Source of the DNA: Prosopocoilus inquinatus
Taxonomy: Eukaryota > Arthropoda > Insecta > Coleoptera > Lucanidae
Direction: 5' to 3'
Assembly (NCBI GenBank): GCA_036172665.1
Contig: CM069876.1
Span: forward strand, 3,410,001-3,474,000
DNA: 64,000 nt
Part shown: positions 1 through 11,460 of the stretch, one piece after another
Numbering within the stretch: the stretch's first letter is position 1
How the letters are laid out: every line of letters starts with the position of its first letter
Made by a program: the position numbers and the translations under genes
Notes under the pieces: generated by a model
Seen by the model: the letters and a program-made list of their open reading frames with translations, nothing else
Told to the model about the DNA's origin: nothing
The model's database searches: none

Positions 1-1137
1 AAACTTGCTGACCTGCAGATTTATAGATTACAAAAGCTGATCAGAAAAGAGTTTTTCATTATTTAGAAGTCTTCAGAATGTAAGAAACGACACACGACGT
101 CAATGGTGGCTTTGCGACTGTCGTTTATTTATTTAAACAAAGTCACACCGAAGTTGTTTATCTATTTCAAATTATTTTTATTTGTAAAATACTCCTTCAT
201 AACTCATTTGTATAACTTTCCTCTGCAAAAATTGCACATTTTGTTCAGGTGCTGATGCTACTGGAGACGAAGTAAAAGGTGTATATGGAATAGTCAGTTG
301 GGATGATATGAAATCAGGAAAAATATGCAATATTTTGAATTAATAATGTGAAATATCAACTGTTGTACTAATCTACACTATAACAAACTAACTTTGGTGT
401 AAAAAACACTTTTATTTTAAATAATACGCCAAAATAGATTTTTCTGGTACCGTGCGAAAACTTCCAAAACGATAAATTCACAAAATTATGTACTGTAAAG
501 TTATGCAATCTTATCTGCTGAGAACCTCTGTAGTAGTGACCTACAATACCGAAACTCATGTTAATGCCAGAATAGTTTAACATATGGCGATTCTTATTTC
601 AAGAATACCGGATATTCCATATTAGCCAATCTATTCCATATATGCCGACTTTACTGTATACATTTTTTTAAAGTTTTAACAAGTATAAATGTTTTAATCT
701 TTGTAGGTTATTTATTTGCATTCCAATTACAATTACTAACAACACCGTCGATCAGCTGACTATTCTTTTATTCAGTGCAAACTATAGTCATCGGTGGCTT
801 ATTTGACTTTCATCGATGATGTCACACCGTTGCGCTGAAATGATTAATTCGATTGGCTGAATAAAAGAACATGCCTTTTATTTAACAAAATTCTTTCAAT
901 TCAATTCCGACTTGCCACGACATTTGGCAATGACATTTAATTTAAAACAACCAAATACAAGCAATCTATTTGTAACACGAATGAATAGATTTTTCATTAA
1001 AAAACATAGAAAATTCATTAAAAGTTAATAGTGAATCAAATAAAACTTCAAAACAAAGCTTTTTGTATAAATAAATGTATAATGTTCTTATTTATACGCA
1101 AAATACGGTGTATTTGCGGTACTTTAGCAATCTAGGG
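1..1137. other. A+T-rich spacer, nothing recognised
   Basis: No coding potential or repeat structure was recognised. The 71-codon minus-strand frame at 368-583 has no family resemblance and is probably chance. Confidence 0.5.
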
Positions 1138-1475
1138 ACTTGGTAAAATTGGTATTGCATCTAGCATGTTGCCTCGTTCCCATTTAATATGCAGTTTGAA
1201 ATTTCCTCCCCGCAAAAGTAACTCGTGACGTCATACGAAACTTCTGCCCATCACAGTGAAGTAAATAAAGTGAGTTTTAATCTGTTTCTTAAAGCTTAAC
1301 CTAATTCACTAAAAATGGAATCAATTCTATGGCTCTATTGATCAAATAACGCAAAAGTCTCATTAATATGCCCAATGGAATTTACCACGTGAAGTGACGT
1401 AACGAAATACGCACCCTCTGTCCCCTCCGCTGATCAAGGAAACCTTCTAATACACAGTCCAGCTCTACCAACCTT
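1138..1475. mobile_element. palindromic MITE, copy 1 (family with ends AAGGTTGGTA)
   Basis: This ~338-bp segment is the reverse complement of 50488-50825. Shared blocks include GTTGCCTCGTTCCCATTTAA, AAGTAACTCGTGACGTCA, CTTCTAATACACAGTCCAGC and the terminal ACCAACCTT. The unit is itself partly palindromic: its two halves each carry a GTAACTCG...TGACGT block in opposite orientation. The 5' end has decayed from AAGGTTGGTA to ACTTGGTA. No coding capacity is seen, so it is probably a non-autonomous DNA transposon. Confidence 0.75.
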
Positions 1476-2138
1476 GCTGGCACAGTTTAAATTGCGTCCT
1501 CGGGCGGCCAGTTTTTGAACTTAAAAAGCAATCAGTTTCTTACTCAGAATGACATCCCTCGCTGAGGAGGCCACAAATAACGCCGACGCAGCTGTCAAGG
1601 TGATTGATTTGCAACTAATTTATTGCATTTTAAAATTTTCAGATTTCGCTGCAATGTCGTTTCGTGCGAGATGGCATTTCAGGTAACAAACTGGTTAGTT
1701 TATTTATCGTTTTAACACAATTTTATAATAATAAATAATAATAATAATAATAATAATAAAATATCTATTTACGGTAGAATAAAATTAGACTTTACATTTT
1801 AGCATTTTCAATAAAAATATCCCGAGTGCAGGCCAAATTCTCAATAATTTAATTTAAAATAAATTTAGCGTGCACGAGGGGTACTTTGCAGACTATTTCC
1901 TGAACTAATTTTACTAAAATAATATTTGATTTGCGAGAGATGAAGAAATTAGAATTAGTCAGAGCGGCGTATGGTTTCCGACATATTTTCAATAGCAACG
2001 AGTAAATAAACAATAAATAATAAAATGTGTGAGGTTTTGATAAAAGTTCCGCTGTGGAAGTCGACAAAAATATAACCAAACTTACACCCAGTAATACCTT
2101 AAAAGCAGGATGTTCATGGAAACAGTTTGAATAATTCA
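1476..2138. other. spacer with (AAT)n microsatellite and a short shared repeat
   Basis: An ATA/AAT microsatellite spans about 1725-1760. The piece at about 1655-1720 (TTTCGTGCGAGATGGCATTT and following bases) resembles 13695-13755 (TTTTGTGCGGGATGGCATTT), so it belongs to a dispersed repeat. A short frame from ATG 1550 to a GTGATT donor-like site at about 1600 was noted but cannot be tied to a gene. Confidence 0.4.
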
Positions 2139-2296
2139 GGACCAGTTGTACCAAGGGAGTTCAAAAACAAAAAAATCGCATCAAATTTTATTTAGGAATG
2201 CATTAACTGCCACATGTCCTTAAAATCCCATGCGAAATTGTTTACTTTGAATATGGTTCAGAACGTGCCCTTGGACCGCCTTGGTATAACTGGCCC
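2139..2296. mobile_element. palindromic MITE (family with ends GGGCCAGTTGTAC), copy 1
   Basis: The left end GGACCAGTTGTACCAAGGG is mirrored by the right end TTGGTATAACTGGCCC. The arms extend over an AAATCGCAT/ATGCGAAAT block. The same family recurs at 13255-13435. It is non-coding and adjoins the start of the recognisable recombinase-like pseudogene, so it may have inserted into it. Confidence 0.7.
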
Positions 2297-2310
2297 TCTG
2301 TGGCGAAAGA

Positions 2311-2804
2311 AATTATCTTTTAAATGAAGAGACAACAGTAGAACAATTGGCTATGATAATGAAGGATTTTGCCTTCAATATGAAAAGGACTAATGGAACT
2401 GACTACAAAGAGCAAATTGTGAAAACCACATTGAACATAAGGTAACTTTTAACCCCTTCGATGATGTCATATTTGCAACTGCTAGACAAGCGGGTGACGC
2501 AAAATGGAAACAGCTTCAGTGCGACAGTTCTATAAAGAAGATAAGTGCTGCTACGTTCAGTTTAGAAAAATATAATAAAATAGTTGACTTATGGGATGAG
2601 GGCGGTCCCGACGGTTTGCAGAGGAAATTTTACCATATAGTTGCATGTGCACTTGCTTGGTGTAACGGTGAAGCAGCCAATTGTTTAAAAAATAACGTTG
2701 TTCAAAGAAGAAGAAATAATATTGCTGAGGTAACTGGGCTGATAATGTATGGTCCGGCTTTTGGTAAAACGGCTCAGGAAGGGAGGAGCTGGAAGACTGA
2801 GTGA
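2311..2804 (+). pseudogene. Crypton-like tyrosine-recombinase family gene remnant
   Basis: Two consecutive reading blocks belong to one protein. Block 1 (about 2320-2442) reads LNEETTVEQLAMIMKDFAFN followed by NGTDYKEQIVKTTLNIR, then hits a stop. Block 2, in another frame from 2448, reads NPFDDVIFATARQ, KIVDLWDEGGPDGLQRKFYH, then ALAWCNGEAANCL, and ends at 2804. I recognise this order from multicopy arthropod proteins with a Crypton-like / KIAA1958-like recombinase core (the W-NGEA-N region precedes the missing catalytic half). The shift at about 2442 and the early stop make it a pseudogene. The C-terminal half with the catalytic Arg/Tyr is absent. The family assignment is from memory of the motif pattern. 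Confidence 0.6.
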
Positions 2805-3306
2805 TGTCCAGTTAGGTATACTTCAGTTTTATTGAATTAATAAATTTTTAAGAAACATTATTGTTTCGAAAACTGATGGATGAAAGAAACAAAAACATTA
2901 CGACTGACAGGCTGTGTTCGACACCAAATCCAATGTGGAAGAAAGTAGATTCCGTGGGATTTTTCAAGATTTGCCCAATTGGGAGAAATGAAATTTCAAA
3001 ATAGACCAGGGCAGCGGCCCAACTAGTAGAACTCAATGCAGAACGGAGCAAGATTACCAATCATTCAAATCGCTCGATTGCAGTCTCGTGTTTAGCGAAG
3101 AATGGTGAAGGAGAACATCAGATAACAAAAATAATTGGTTACCAAAGCAGTTCTTCAATTAAATCGTATTGACAGTTGGATGTAGTGGTTTAGTGGAGCG
3201 ACTGAGGAGCGCTGAAAGAGAAAAATATATAAAATAAATGCTGTAGAAGAAAATGCAAATATCATTGTTATACTAAAATAATAAAGGAGACTGTGGTTTA
3301 AGAAAT
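2805..3306. other. spacer, nothing recognised
   Basis: No motif was recognised. The 70-codon minus-strand frame at 2848-3060 has no family resemblance. Confidence 0.4.
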
Positions 3307-3477
3307 AATTAAAATTAATTTCCGCCCACAATAATTTTATATCCGTAGAGACGTATTTCGGCAGCTAAGCTGCCATCTTCGTTTCCATTAGTGTAGCGTC
3401 CTGAAGATGGTAGCTTAACTGCCGAAATACGTATCTATGGATATAAAATTATTGTGGGCGGAGATTAATTTCAATTA
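3307..3477. mobile_element. foldback hairpin element with Penelope-terminus-like arms
   Basis: Two arms of about 75 bp are near-perfect inverted copies. The left arm contains CCGCCCACAATAATTTTATA...CGGCAGCTAAGCTGCCATC. The right arm contains GATGGTAGCTTAACTGCCGA...ATTATTGTGGGCGG. The right arm reads CTGAAGA, a 5-bp stem (GGTAG/CTGCC), then GAAAT. This is hammerhead-like, but no stem I is visible. Such CTGAAGATGGCAGC...GAAA ends are often found on Penelope-like elements. Confidence 0.75.
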
Positions 3478-4672
3478 TTGTTAACTATAATAATTGTACT
3501 TTTAATTGTAATCAATGTAGATCAATTAGACATTTTGCTTATTAAAAATACCTTTCAAAATTAAATGGGGCTTTTGCGCATGTGCAAATTATCGCGTAAT
3601 TTGAATCTGATTGGATGAATCTCAAAAATTCAAAAGATTTTATGGGCTCAAATTTTGTCAAGGAAATAGTCATTACTGCACTAATGATTGTCAGAGCCAA
3701 AGACACGGTTGTTACAGCTACAATTTTTGATAACCAAAACACATTAGGTACAACAATAAGTATCGTTGAATAAATCTCTTCTGTGAAAAAAAAATCTAGG
3801 AAGCCGGATTTTTCTGTTCTTTTATTTCATCCATTTCAATAATAAAATTAGCATAGCAGAATGTAAACTTTATGACAACAATGTGTGAGTTCTTTAAATT
3901 TATTTTCCCTGAATTTTTCTAAGAAATTCCGACAGGTAATTAATTCAAACATATTTTTTTCTGACTAATCAATATTCGGTTATTAAATTATTTTCTACTT
4001 TTTATGTTTGCTTCGAAAAATGTATCTACTGCTTACTTAATTATTCATAACTCTGATGTTGGATGTTAAGGTTAAATTTGGTATTTTAAAACATCTACGT
4101 ATACAACGAAAGAATACCTTCCGTGGATGGTCTCGAGAAAACTACCACAACGCAGTTATGTTAGGACCATTGCCGTTCGGTAACTACTCTCTTTACATAT
4201 TAAATTAATTTTATTAATTAAATACTACTTGTACTGTTTAAGTCCGCACGGATTAATAATTATCATACAGTCCCTCATAGTAAATAAAACTTATGGTGTC
4301 AAAAACCTTAATTCTTCAATAAAAAAATATCATATTAGAGGGTAATAAAATTTAATTCTTTTCTTTTTCGGATAATTAAAGATTTCATTTTATCAACAGA
4401 GTAGCCCCGACATTATTTATGCTTTCTCAGATACATATAAACATTCAGATGGGAATATGTAAAAGAATACTAATCGCTTTAAAACAAATTTTATAACAGT
4501 GATATTTATTTAAGTTAACCAATATAAAATTCAGAGCGCGTTAGAATTTTGTCTGTATATAAAATTTCATTGCCCTTTTCCTGGATACAGGGCAGGGCCG
4601 TAGCCAGGCTAAATATTCATCGTAAGGTGGGGTAGGCTTTATACTTTTAACGCATTTTACGAATTTTCAAAA
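3478..4672. other. A+T-rich spacer
   Basis: No supported gene. The 66-codon minus frame at 3542-3742 lacks family resemblance. Near 4590 lies CAGGGCCGTAGCCAGG, which looks like one end of a hAT-type element. No partner end was found. Confidence 0.4.
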
Positions 4673-4698
4673 TATCTTATTGGTTTTGGTCGTTCACA
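4673..4698 (+). repeat. 26-bp exact direct repeat, copy 1
   Basis: The 26 bases beginning TATCTTATTGGTTTTGG recur exactly at 5787-5812. The two copies frame about 1.09 kb. Confidence 0.8.
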
Positions 4699-4728
4699 CA
4701 TCATACGTAATAAAATTTCTAAAAGTTT

Positions 4729-4850
4729 TATTGCAAATCATTTTTGATTCCAGTGAAAACTTCGAGCAGCGTCTGTAGAGCTGTTTCAGCCCTATTTTGG
4801 ACTTCTTCAGCAGAAACGTAGCTCGAAATTCCCACTGCAAACCAAAAACG
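4729..4850 (-). repeat. ~120-bp dispersed repeat with hammerhead-like core, copy 1
   Basis: On the + strand it runs from TTGCAAATCATTTTTGATTC to TTCCCACTGCAA. It is most similar to copy 5 (34441-34551): the two share GCTGTTTCAGCCCT, CTTCTTCAGCAGA and the terminal CCCACTGCAAAC. The functional strand is the minus strand. Confidence 0.8.
4771..4815 (-). ncRNA. hammerhead-ribozyme-like sequence, slightly degraded
   Basis: Minus-strand reading: stem I TTCTG/CAGAC (4 of 5 pairs), CTGAAGA core, stem II AGTCC/GGGCT with a 6-base loop, GAAAC, loop AGCT, then CTA before the cleavage position. The second stem-III pair is broken (C opposite C), so activity is doubtful. Confidence 0.5.
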
Positions 4851-5786
4851 ACTTCAATTTGACTATCCTACTACAATGTGAGATCAAAAAGCGATCATAA
4901 GATGTCGCTGTTTTATCTATTCACTAAAAAAATAACATTCAAAATTATAAACAAATTGATCTTGGTGATACATTGAGAACCGATGTGCTCTACACTATTT
5001 TAACACTGAAAATGTACAGTTGCGGCTCTTGAAAACTTGTACATTGACAAATCACGCGAATGTCAAAAATTTAAAATTTGTAAAACGTAAATCAAAGCTC
5101 TGTCGCTCAGTTTGATGACTATAGCCGGGATTATATGTATATTCGTTTCTATGACGTATATGAGCAAAATTTATTTTTTTCGGGGCATACCAAACTGGAT
5201 ATAAAATTTGTTTATGTAACCGACGCATTCCTAAATACACACGCGTTCCTTTTGCAGTGACGGCGGTGTAACTGATACGAATTAAATGTATTATGCCGGT
5301 CTTTTTAGAAGTTATATGAAAGAGTTATGAAGTTTTAATAACTATTAATTTGAAAGAAACTATGAAGGCAATACAGACACAGTTCACATCCATTAGACGT
5401 TTGCTTCTGACGCGATGAGAGTGCCTTGCATATATTAACCGTACTGCGGAGGACATTGGAATCTGCGCCGCTGCTTTGTTTATCTTTGTAGTGGATTTTA
5501 CCAGATATCCTACAAAAGGCCGGGCTTTAGTAATTCGAGTGAGTGTATTATAGCAACACGCAGATCCTAATATGTAATATAAACTTCAAAAGTGACCAAT
5601 AGTATCTACTCTTGTTTAAATAATGGAAGTACAGTTTTGGAAAACTAAATGATGTCTTGTGTTTTTATTGGTGGCATAAAAATTGAAAGGCATAATTTTG
5701 TTCCTACGTTTGACTTTTATAGATATTTATAAGCACGAGACCGAATAATATTCACACATGAATACGATTTTTCCAACAAAAAGATA

Positions 5787-5812
5787 TATCTTATTGGTTT
5801 TGGTCGTTCACA
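5787..5812 (+). repeat. 26-bp exact direct repeat, copy 2
   Basis: Exact partner of 4673-4698, in the same orientation. Confidence 0.8.
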
Positions 5813-6562
5813 TTTTCGTTATTGATTCCACAGATTTACGGTATTCTCGTGATCTCTTAATTCCATAAATCTTCGACACGTACAATTCTCCACCCCATAT
5901 GTTCGACCAGATATTAATAGATTTACCTATATGAAATACAGCTGAAAAGGTATACAGTATACTTTATTACGGCATAGAAAAGCAGTAAAAACCCTATTCG
6001 AATGACAAAAGCCAACCTTTTCAGCTATCAAAATAGAATCGCCGGCAAGCGATTCTGGTCCTTCTCATGTCCTAGCACACGAAACGTCGGCGCGAGTTCC
6101 TCTTTATGTGGTATTAAATATAATTCAGCAGCTGGCTCACCCTCCACGGAGAGTTAGTAACGCCAAATTTCACCCATCAAAATAAATATTAAATCGTTAT
6201 AAATCACCGGGGCAACACACGTAGCCTGAATGTTTCGCATGGACTGCTTTCCGTTTCGGGGGGGAGCAGCTCGTTCTTTTAAGTGACGAATTGTTTTCGA
6301 TGGCCTTTTTGTGCGCATAATTCACTTTATGTTTATCTAGTGGTTTGTTATTACCAATTAAATCAAGTTGAATAATGGGCACGTAAAACGTGATTACGCA
6401 TCACTTAAATTTTATGTTACCAAACCTATTCTACGTTTGATTTAGAGCTACAGCGCATTCCTTTTTCTTTTCAAAATGAATTAAAGTCGGATTATTTTTG
6501 TTTCGAGGATATTAACTTTTCAAAAGCTTTCATCTCTTTTTACTAGAAAACAACAAAAAATT
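5813..6562. other. spacer, nothing recognised
   Basis: A moderately GC-richer patch lies at 6040-6300. The short frames there show no family resemblance. Confidence 0.4.
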
Positions 6563-6725
6563 CATTGCAAGTCAGTTTAGATTTCAGTGGAATTCCTAAG
6601 CATCCCTGTAGGGCAGTTTCTGCCGCATTTGGGGCCCCTTCAGCAAGGGAATAGCTCAAGAAATCCAACCTGAATAAAACTGATCTCATCGGGTTAACTC
6701 AAAATCGAGTGAAGCTGTTGTCAAT
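6563..6725 (-). repeat. ~120-bp dispersed hammerhead-like repeat, copy 2
   Basis: On the + strand it contains CATTGCAAGTCAG, GGGCAGTTTCTGCC, CCCCTTCAGCA and a tail GGGTTAACTCAAAATCGAGT, which it shares with copy 3 at 13020. On the minus strand the core is CTGAAGG (A9 changed to G) with GAAAC retained. It probably cannot cleave. Confidence 0.7.
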
Positions 6726-7119
6726 TGTATTTAACTCGGTATTTAACATCAGTTTTTAGATTTTTTGAAAATGAAGAATATGCGCTGTAATAATACCCCG
6801 ATTTTCTTTTATTTCCTAATAAAGTATTTTAGATTCTGAATAAAATACATAGTATAGACAGTAGTAACTTTATATTAAATTTTAACGAAAAGTAATTGTA
6901 AAATGTGCGCCAATGTTCCACGTTTAGTGTCGATAGGTACAGTCGCGATCAAGTCAATCAAGGCCGATTGACAGTTCTTTAACCCTTATTATTAGCGTCA
7001 ACAGATATTTAAAACATTTGTAAAAATTATTTTAAATGGTTAGCTGAAAATAACCCTTTTACTAATGCAATGAACTATTAATTGTGTTATAGCAAGTTAT
7101 CCAATGTTAGGGCACCTAT

Positions 7120-8290
7120 GGCTCTAAAAAATTAAAAATTAATTGCAAGAGCAAAAAAATTAAAAAAACCAGCACATGAAATGGTGGATAAAGGGCTTCT
7201 TAAATGGTTTACACAGAAAAGAAAGAAAATATACCGTTAAGTGGTATTATATTACAAGAAAAAGCTAGTGAGTTGGGTAGTAAAGTGGAAGAAATGGATT
7301 TTAAGTCTTCCAGAAGTTGGATTGAACGGTTTAAAAAAAGACATAGTATCCGGGAAGGAAAACTTGTTGGCGAATCTGCGAACGTTGATACTAATGTGGT
7401 TACCGAGTGGTTAACTAACGTGTGGTCTGGTATTCGAAAAAAATATGACATTGAAGACATTTTTAATGCCGACGAGACTGGACTTCTTTTTACCAAATGA
7501 CACCTGATAAGACATGGAAGTTTGCAGGAGGAAGTTGTGCTGGTGGAAAGTTGTGTAAATTGAGGGTGACTGTCTTAGTAGCTGCCACCATGGTTGGAAG
7601 TGAAAAAAGAAGATTGTTGGTTGTTCACAAATCCACCAATCCAAGATGTTTCAAAAACAAGCAATTACCTGTAAAATCCCAATCCAATAGTAAGGCATAG
7701 ATGACGTCCGAAATTTTCGTAAATGAACTGCTTGAATGGGATGAACAACTAAAGCGAAAAAATAGGAAAATTGTACTTTTAGTCGACAACTGCCCGGCTC
7801 ATCTTGAATTTAAACGAATTCAAATTAAATTGGTTTTTATGCCTCCCAACACTAGTTCGAAACTGCAACCCATGAATCAAGGCGTGATACATTCTTTAAA
7901 ATGTCATTACAGGAAAATTTTACTAATGACGGTGATCGAGGCAATTGATAATTGAAAAACATTTATGGTTAGCCTTTTGGATGATGTAAATTTTATCCAC
8001 GTGGCTTGGCAGAAGGTCAGCACGGAAACTACAGCAAACTGCTTCAAGCATGCTGGATTTGCACTGAATGAATGGTTGAAAAGACAAGAAGGAAACCCTG
8101 ATGTCGTTTCTGCTACCACGGTGCAAAATGCGATAGAAGTAGAGGTAAGAAAGAAATGTAATGAATTTAACTTTGAAGAATATGTTAGGGTTGATAATGA
8201 CATGAGTAGCAAGAGAAGTGTTAACTGATGAACAGATTATTGAAACAGTGATTGCAAACATTGTAACCAGTGATGGAGAAAGAAAATGAA
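7120..8290 (+). pseudogene. pogo/Tigger-type DDE transposase remnant
   Basis: The reading frame is recognisable across about 1.1 kb in several pieces. From 7160 it runs through KPAHEMVDKGLLKWF (CENP-B-type DNA-binding region) and SSRSWIERFKKRH to FNADETGLLF (catalytic D at 7471). It shifts frame at about 7495 and continues through STNPRCFKNKQLPV, a TAG at 7698, LLVDNCPAH (second D at 7785) and PPNTSSKLQPMNQG. A stop at about 7953 and further drift end it by about 8290. These motifs are diagnostic of the IS630-Tc1-mariner superfamily, pogo/Tigger branch. The third acidic residue is replaced by Asn (codon 7875; normally PMDQG), 29 residues after the second D. It is clearly inactive. Terminal inverted repeats were not found. 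Confidence 0.9.
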
Positions 8291-8699
8291 GAAGAAGAAA
8301 ATGAATTGAATGAAAATGTCGATGTATAATAAAAGAATTATATAAAAGTAAATCTTGATCTTAAATACAACTTTCCTTAATACACGTTTATATACATATA
8401 CATACTATTGTAATGACGTGTTCCACACATTTATTGTACACAATGGAACAAAATAAACTAAGTAACTAATTATATTTTAGGTATATTGATAGAGATGAGT
8501 AAATACGTAGCGATGAAATATTATACGATAAAATAGCTTTTCACTTTTGGCCGCTCTAAATTATTTCTGTCTTTACTATCGCGCTTTGAATTGATTGTTT
8601 TCAATTTGATTTAGAAAAAAAAAGAAAAGGTTTTGCTGAGAGTATATCAAGACGAAATCGCGTTTTTGAAGTTCGATGAGGGCAACTTTTCTTTTTTAA
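8291..8699. other. spacer, nothing recognised
   Basis: A+T-rich DNA following the transposase remnant. No terminal repeat of that element was identified here. Confidence 0.4.
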
Positions 8700-9200
8700 C
8701 GAAGATGAGTGATCTACAAAGTTCAGTTTTAAGTTTCAATTACCTGAAGGCGCTGCAAAGGCGGAAAAATCATAAGTTATTACTGAGGCTGTCGACGTTA
8801 ATGCCATTTGAAATTACAATAAAAAAAGAATAGCTTTCATTTCTGATCAAGAGATGGCGCTCCCCCTCATCCCTTCACAACTCGATTTTAGAGTTTCAAT
8901 TTAATTTTTTGAAATTAAAGTCGCTGCGAAGTTAAAAGACCGATCATGTTGCCGAGAACGTCAGCTGAAAAAAGAAATACCGTTACACGGGAAATTTGAA
9001 GGCAGTAGTTGTTTTCCTTTTTAGTTAAGAGATGGCGGCGGTAGTTCTGATAATCATTCCTGTCATGCCGTGAATTTTATTTTGGAAGTTAAATTTCGAA
9101 ATTCCAATCATTGCAAAGCTAAAAGTCAGGGAACATTGGCGCGTGAAGGTGAAATGCATTTATAGGAAATTTGGCTAAAATAATTTTCTCTTTCAGACGA
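8700..9200. repeat. diverged tandem repeat, period about 165-180 bp
   Basis: Three degenerate units are visible. Each carries a TTTCAATT...GAA...GCTGCGAAG-type block followed by AGAGATGGCG (at 8850, 9029 and, changed to ACAGATGGAA, 9195). The nucleosome-scale period suggests an old satellite-like or retroelement tail array. The 66-codon frame at 8633-8833 lies in it and is not a gene. Confidence 0.55.
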
Positions 9201-9324
9201 CAGATGGAACCACTCTTATACACTATTACGTGCATAGATTTCTTCACACATTTTTGATAACAAATAATAGAAACTATAATCATGAAGCCTTATTTTCGAT
9301 TTTCAATTTTCGATAAAATTAATT

Positions 9325-9530
9325 TTCAAACAATTAAATATGATGCGCTTCAATATGACAAGTCAGATAATATTTTAACAAACCTGTACAGGATAATAAA
9401 ATTAATGTGATTTTCGATTAAATTGGTTTTCATTTTGGGATAATAGATGGCGCTTTAAACACTATGACGCGCTTCGATGTGACAATTCAAATAATATTTT
9501 AACCAACGTGGACTGCATAATAAAATTCAT
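9325..9530. repeat. diverged duplicate, about 135-bp unit
   Basis: The segment 9338-9410 (ATGATGCGCTTCAATATGAC ... AATATTTTAACAAAC) is repeated at 9464-9530 (ATGACGCGCTTCGATGTGAC ... AATATTTTAACCAAC). AGATGGCGCT at 9445 links it to the array just upstream. Confidence 0.65.
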
Positions 9531-11214
9531 TATAAGTCAACTTGATTTTTTATCTGTAATTAATTGTAATTTGTTTCAACGTGGTAGTAGTAATAATTGA
9601 GTTTAAAATAAGGGAGGTCGACACAAACATTCTTTTCTTTTAATAAGGGGTCGATGCTTAAAAAAAAGTTCGGGAATCCCGGAGTTGGTTTCATGAAACA
9701 TTTTGGATACTGAAGATCTTTATATTCTCACTTCATACTTGATTTGATGATGAATGAACTTTCATAAAACAAACTTTTAAGTTCACGAAAATTGTTTTAT
9801 TTAATTAGTTTAAATTATTTATTAATATAATTAAGTTATTAATTTAAAAAAGACAAGGTAAATAATTTTTATGTTTTATCAGCGAAATTAACAATCTCAC
9901 CTCGTTAAAAATTCCTTGTTGCATTTCAAGTGAAAATGTACAAAAAGTAAAAATCCTCGTAAGACAACGTGACAGAAGTTTTATTACTTATGACATTAAT
10001 GACAACAAAAGTAAGGCGCTCGGAATCGTTAACTTTTTAATTACCTGCAGGCAATTAAACAATTTAGAAAATCGCAGCTGAAAGTAAATATTACGAGCTG
10101 ATTTAGTGGGGAACGCGATCGCTACAAGAAGGTAAACCGATAAGTTCAGTTCCCATATAAGTCCAAGAATATAAAAAGCTACTTAATTTATATGTCGGTT
10201 GGAACAACGTACGGTCATTACAGTCACATAATATTTTCGAAATTAATTGCCTTATGCATCAATTTCATTGCCATTATTGAAACAAATGGACGCGTAAAGA
10301 AACATTTTATGTTTCAGGATTAACTGACATGTAAAAATAAAAAAAAATAAAAAACAAAAAACCTGCACTCGTACATTTGTTGCTGTCCTAAGGTATAAAT
10401 TTAGAAATTTTTAATTAACTTGGCAGAATGTTGATTGCAATGGAGATAACTGCGTTTTAACGAATCAACGTTGCTTTTTTAATCGTGACTTTTGCAATTG
10501 TAGTAAGCCAATCAATTTTCTGTTGATAACGAATCTCATTGAATAATTTATAAATCTCTGATTGTATCTGGCTTTTGCGTAATCGAACATGGACTACTTA
10601 CAAATATAATTTAACTCACTTATGTACTCTTACGTGTAATTAGAAAAGAGAAAAAATAGACTGCAATGATTTATATTATACTTTCACTTACTTTCAATAC
10701 AAAAAATAAATAAACAACTCACAAAATTACAAAAACTATATACCTACAAAACGTGAATTCTCGGCGTCAGATGAGTGAATAAATTAAAGATAAGTAAGCG
10801 AATATACGACTTTTCCTCTGTTTTTTTTTTTATATTCGCAGTAAAATTCGGTTCATTATCATTTAAATTGGGTCAATGTTAAAGAACTGTTACTGTTGTG
10901 TTTTGTAAGTTCCAGCTAAAAGCTATAACTTCATTGACGTGGGCGTTTCTTGTTCGAAAAAGCAACTGTTGTATTTGTAGTAGTGATTTAAAATGATGGT
11001 CATTTAAAATCATGAAGTCATTTTGGTCATTTAAGTATAAATGACGGTCATTTTGTTGTTGTCATCAATCGCATATTAAATGAAATAAATATCAAAACAA
11101 CAAAGGTAATGCCCTTAGTCACGAGGACAATTGTTTACATAGGAATAAAACAGAGCTTAAAGTTAAACCCCAATTGAGAAACTGCTCCTTAAACAATTTC
11201 ATAAATTCTTACAT
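9531..11214. other. A+T-rich spacer with one denser segment
   Basis: No gene was recognised. The segment at about 10011-10150 (around TAATTACCTGCAGGCAATTA, AACGCGATCGC and AAACCGATAAG) is denser in information than its surroundings and could be a conserved regulatory element. This is untested. Confidence 0.35.
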
Positions 11215-11460
11215 TTTACAGGTAAGGCTTGCAACACACAGCGTATCCGCAACTGAAATTAAATTCTTTTATCTGAACAAAGTTATTAAAATTAAGGCGG
11301 CTGACCTTACATTCGCAAGATCTTGGGTTCGAATGACGTTCGAATTAATTCTCGGGGATGGTCAGTACTCACTTCAGGTACTCCTTCGGTGCTAGGGATA
11401 CAATTCGACACTAAGTGGATGACTTTATACCCCGATTAAAAAAAAATCCATGAACAAGTA
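11215..11460 (+). repeat. possible tRNA-derived SINE remnant
   Basis: TCTTGGGTTCGAATGAC at 11321-11337 resembles a RNA polymerase III B box (GGTTCGAAT) at the end of a tRNA-like head. It is followed by a body ending ATACCCCGATT and an A-rich tail (11436-11450). The A box is not clear. Confidence 0.35.

Noticed and set aside
1550..1600. Short frame ending at a donor-like GTGATT, considered as a 5' exon of the recombinase-like gene
   Set aside because: Too short, no family match, and separated from the gene remnant by a MITE and unrelated DNA.
4590..4640. CAGGGCCGTAGCCAGG considered as a complete hAT element end
   Set aside because: No matching inverted end or 8-bp duplication could be found.
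8227..8250. CTGATGA...GAAAC phrase on the + strand
   Set aside because: Spacing is too short for a stem II and no stem I or III exists; it is part of the transposase remnant.
7209..8261. Minus-strand frames of 77-112 codons
   Set aside because: Shadows of the Tigger transposase text on the + strand.
11321..11337. tRNA gene suggested by GGTTCGAAT
   Set aside because: No cloverleaf or acceptor stem; only a SINE-like B box.
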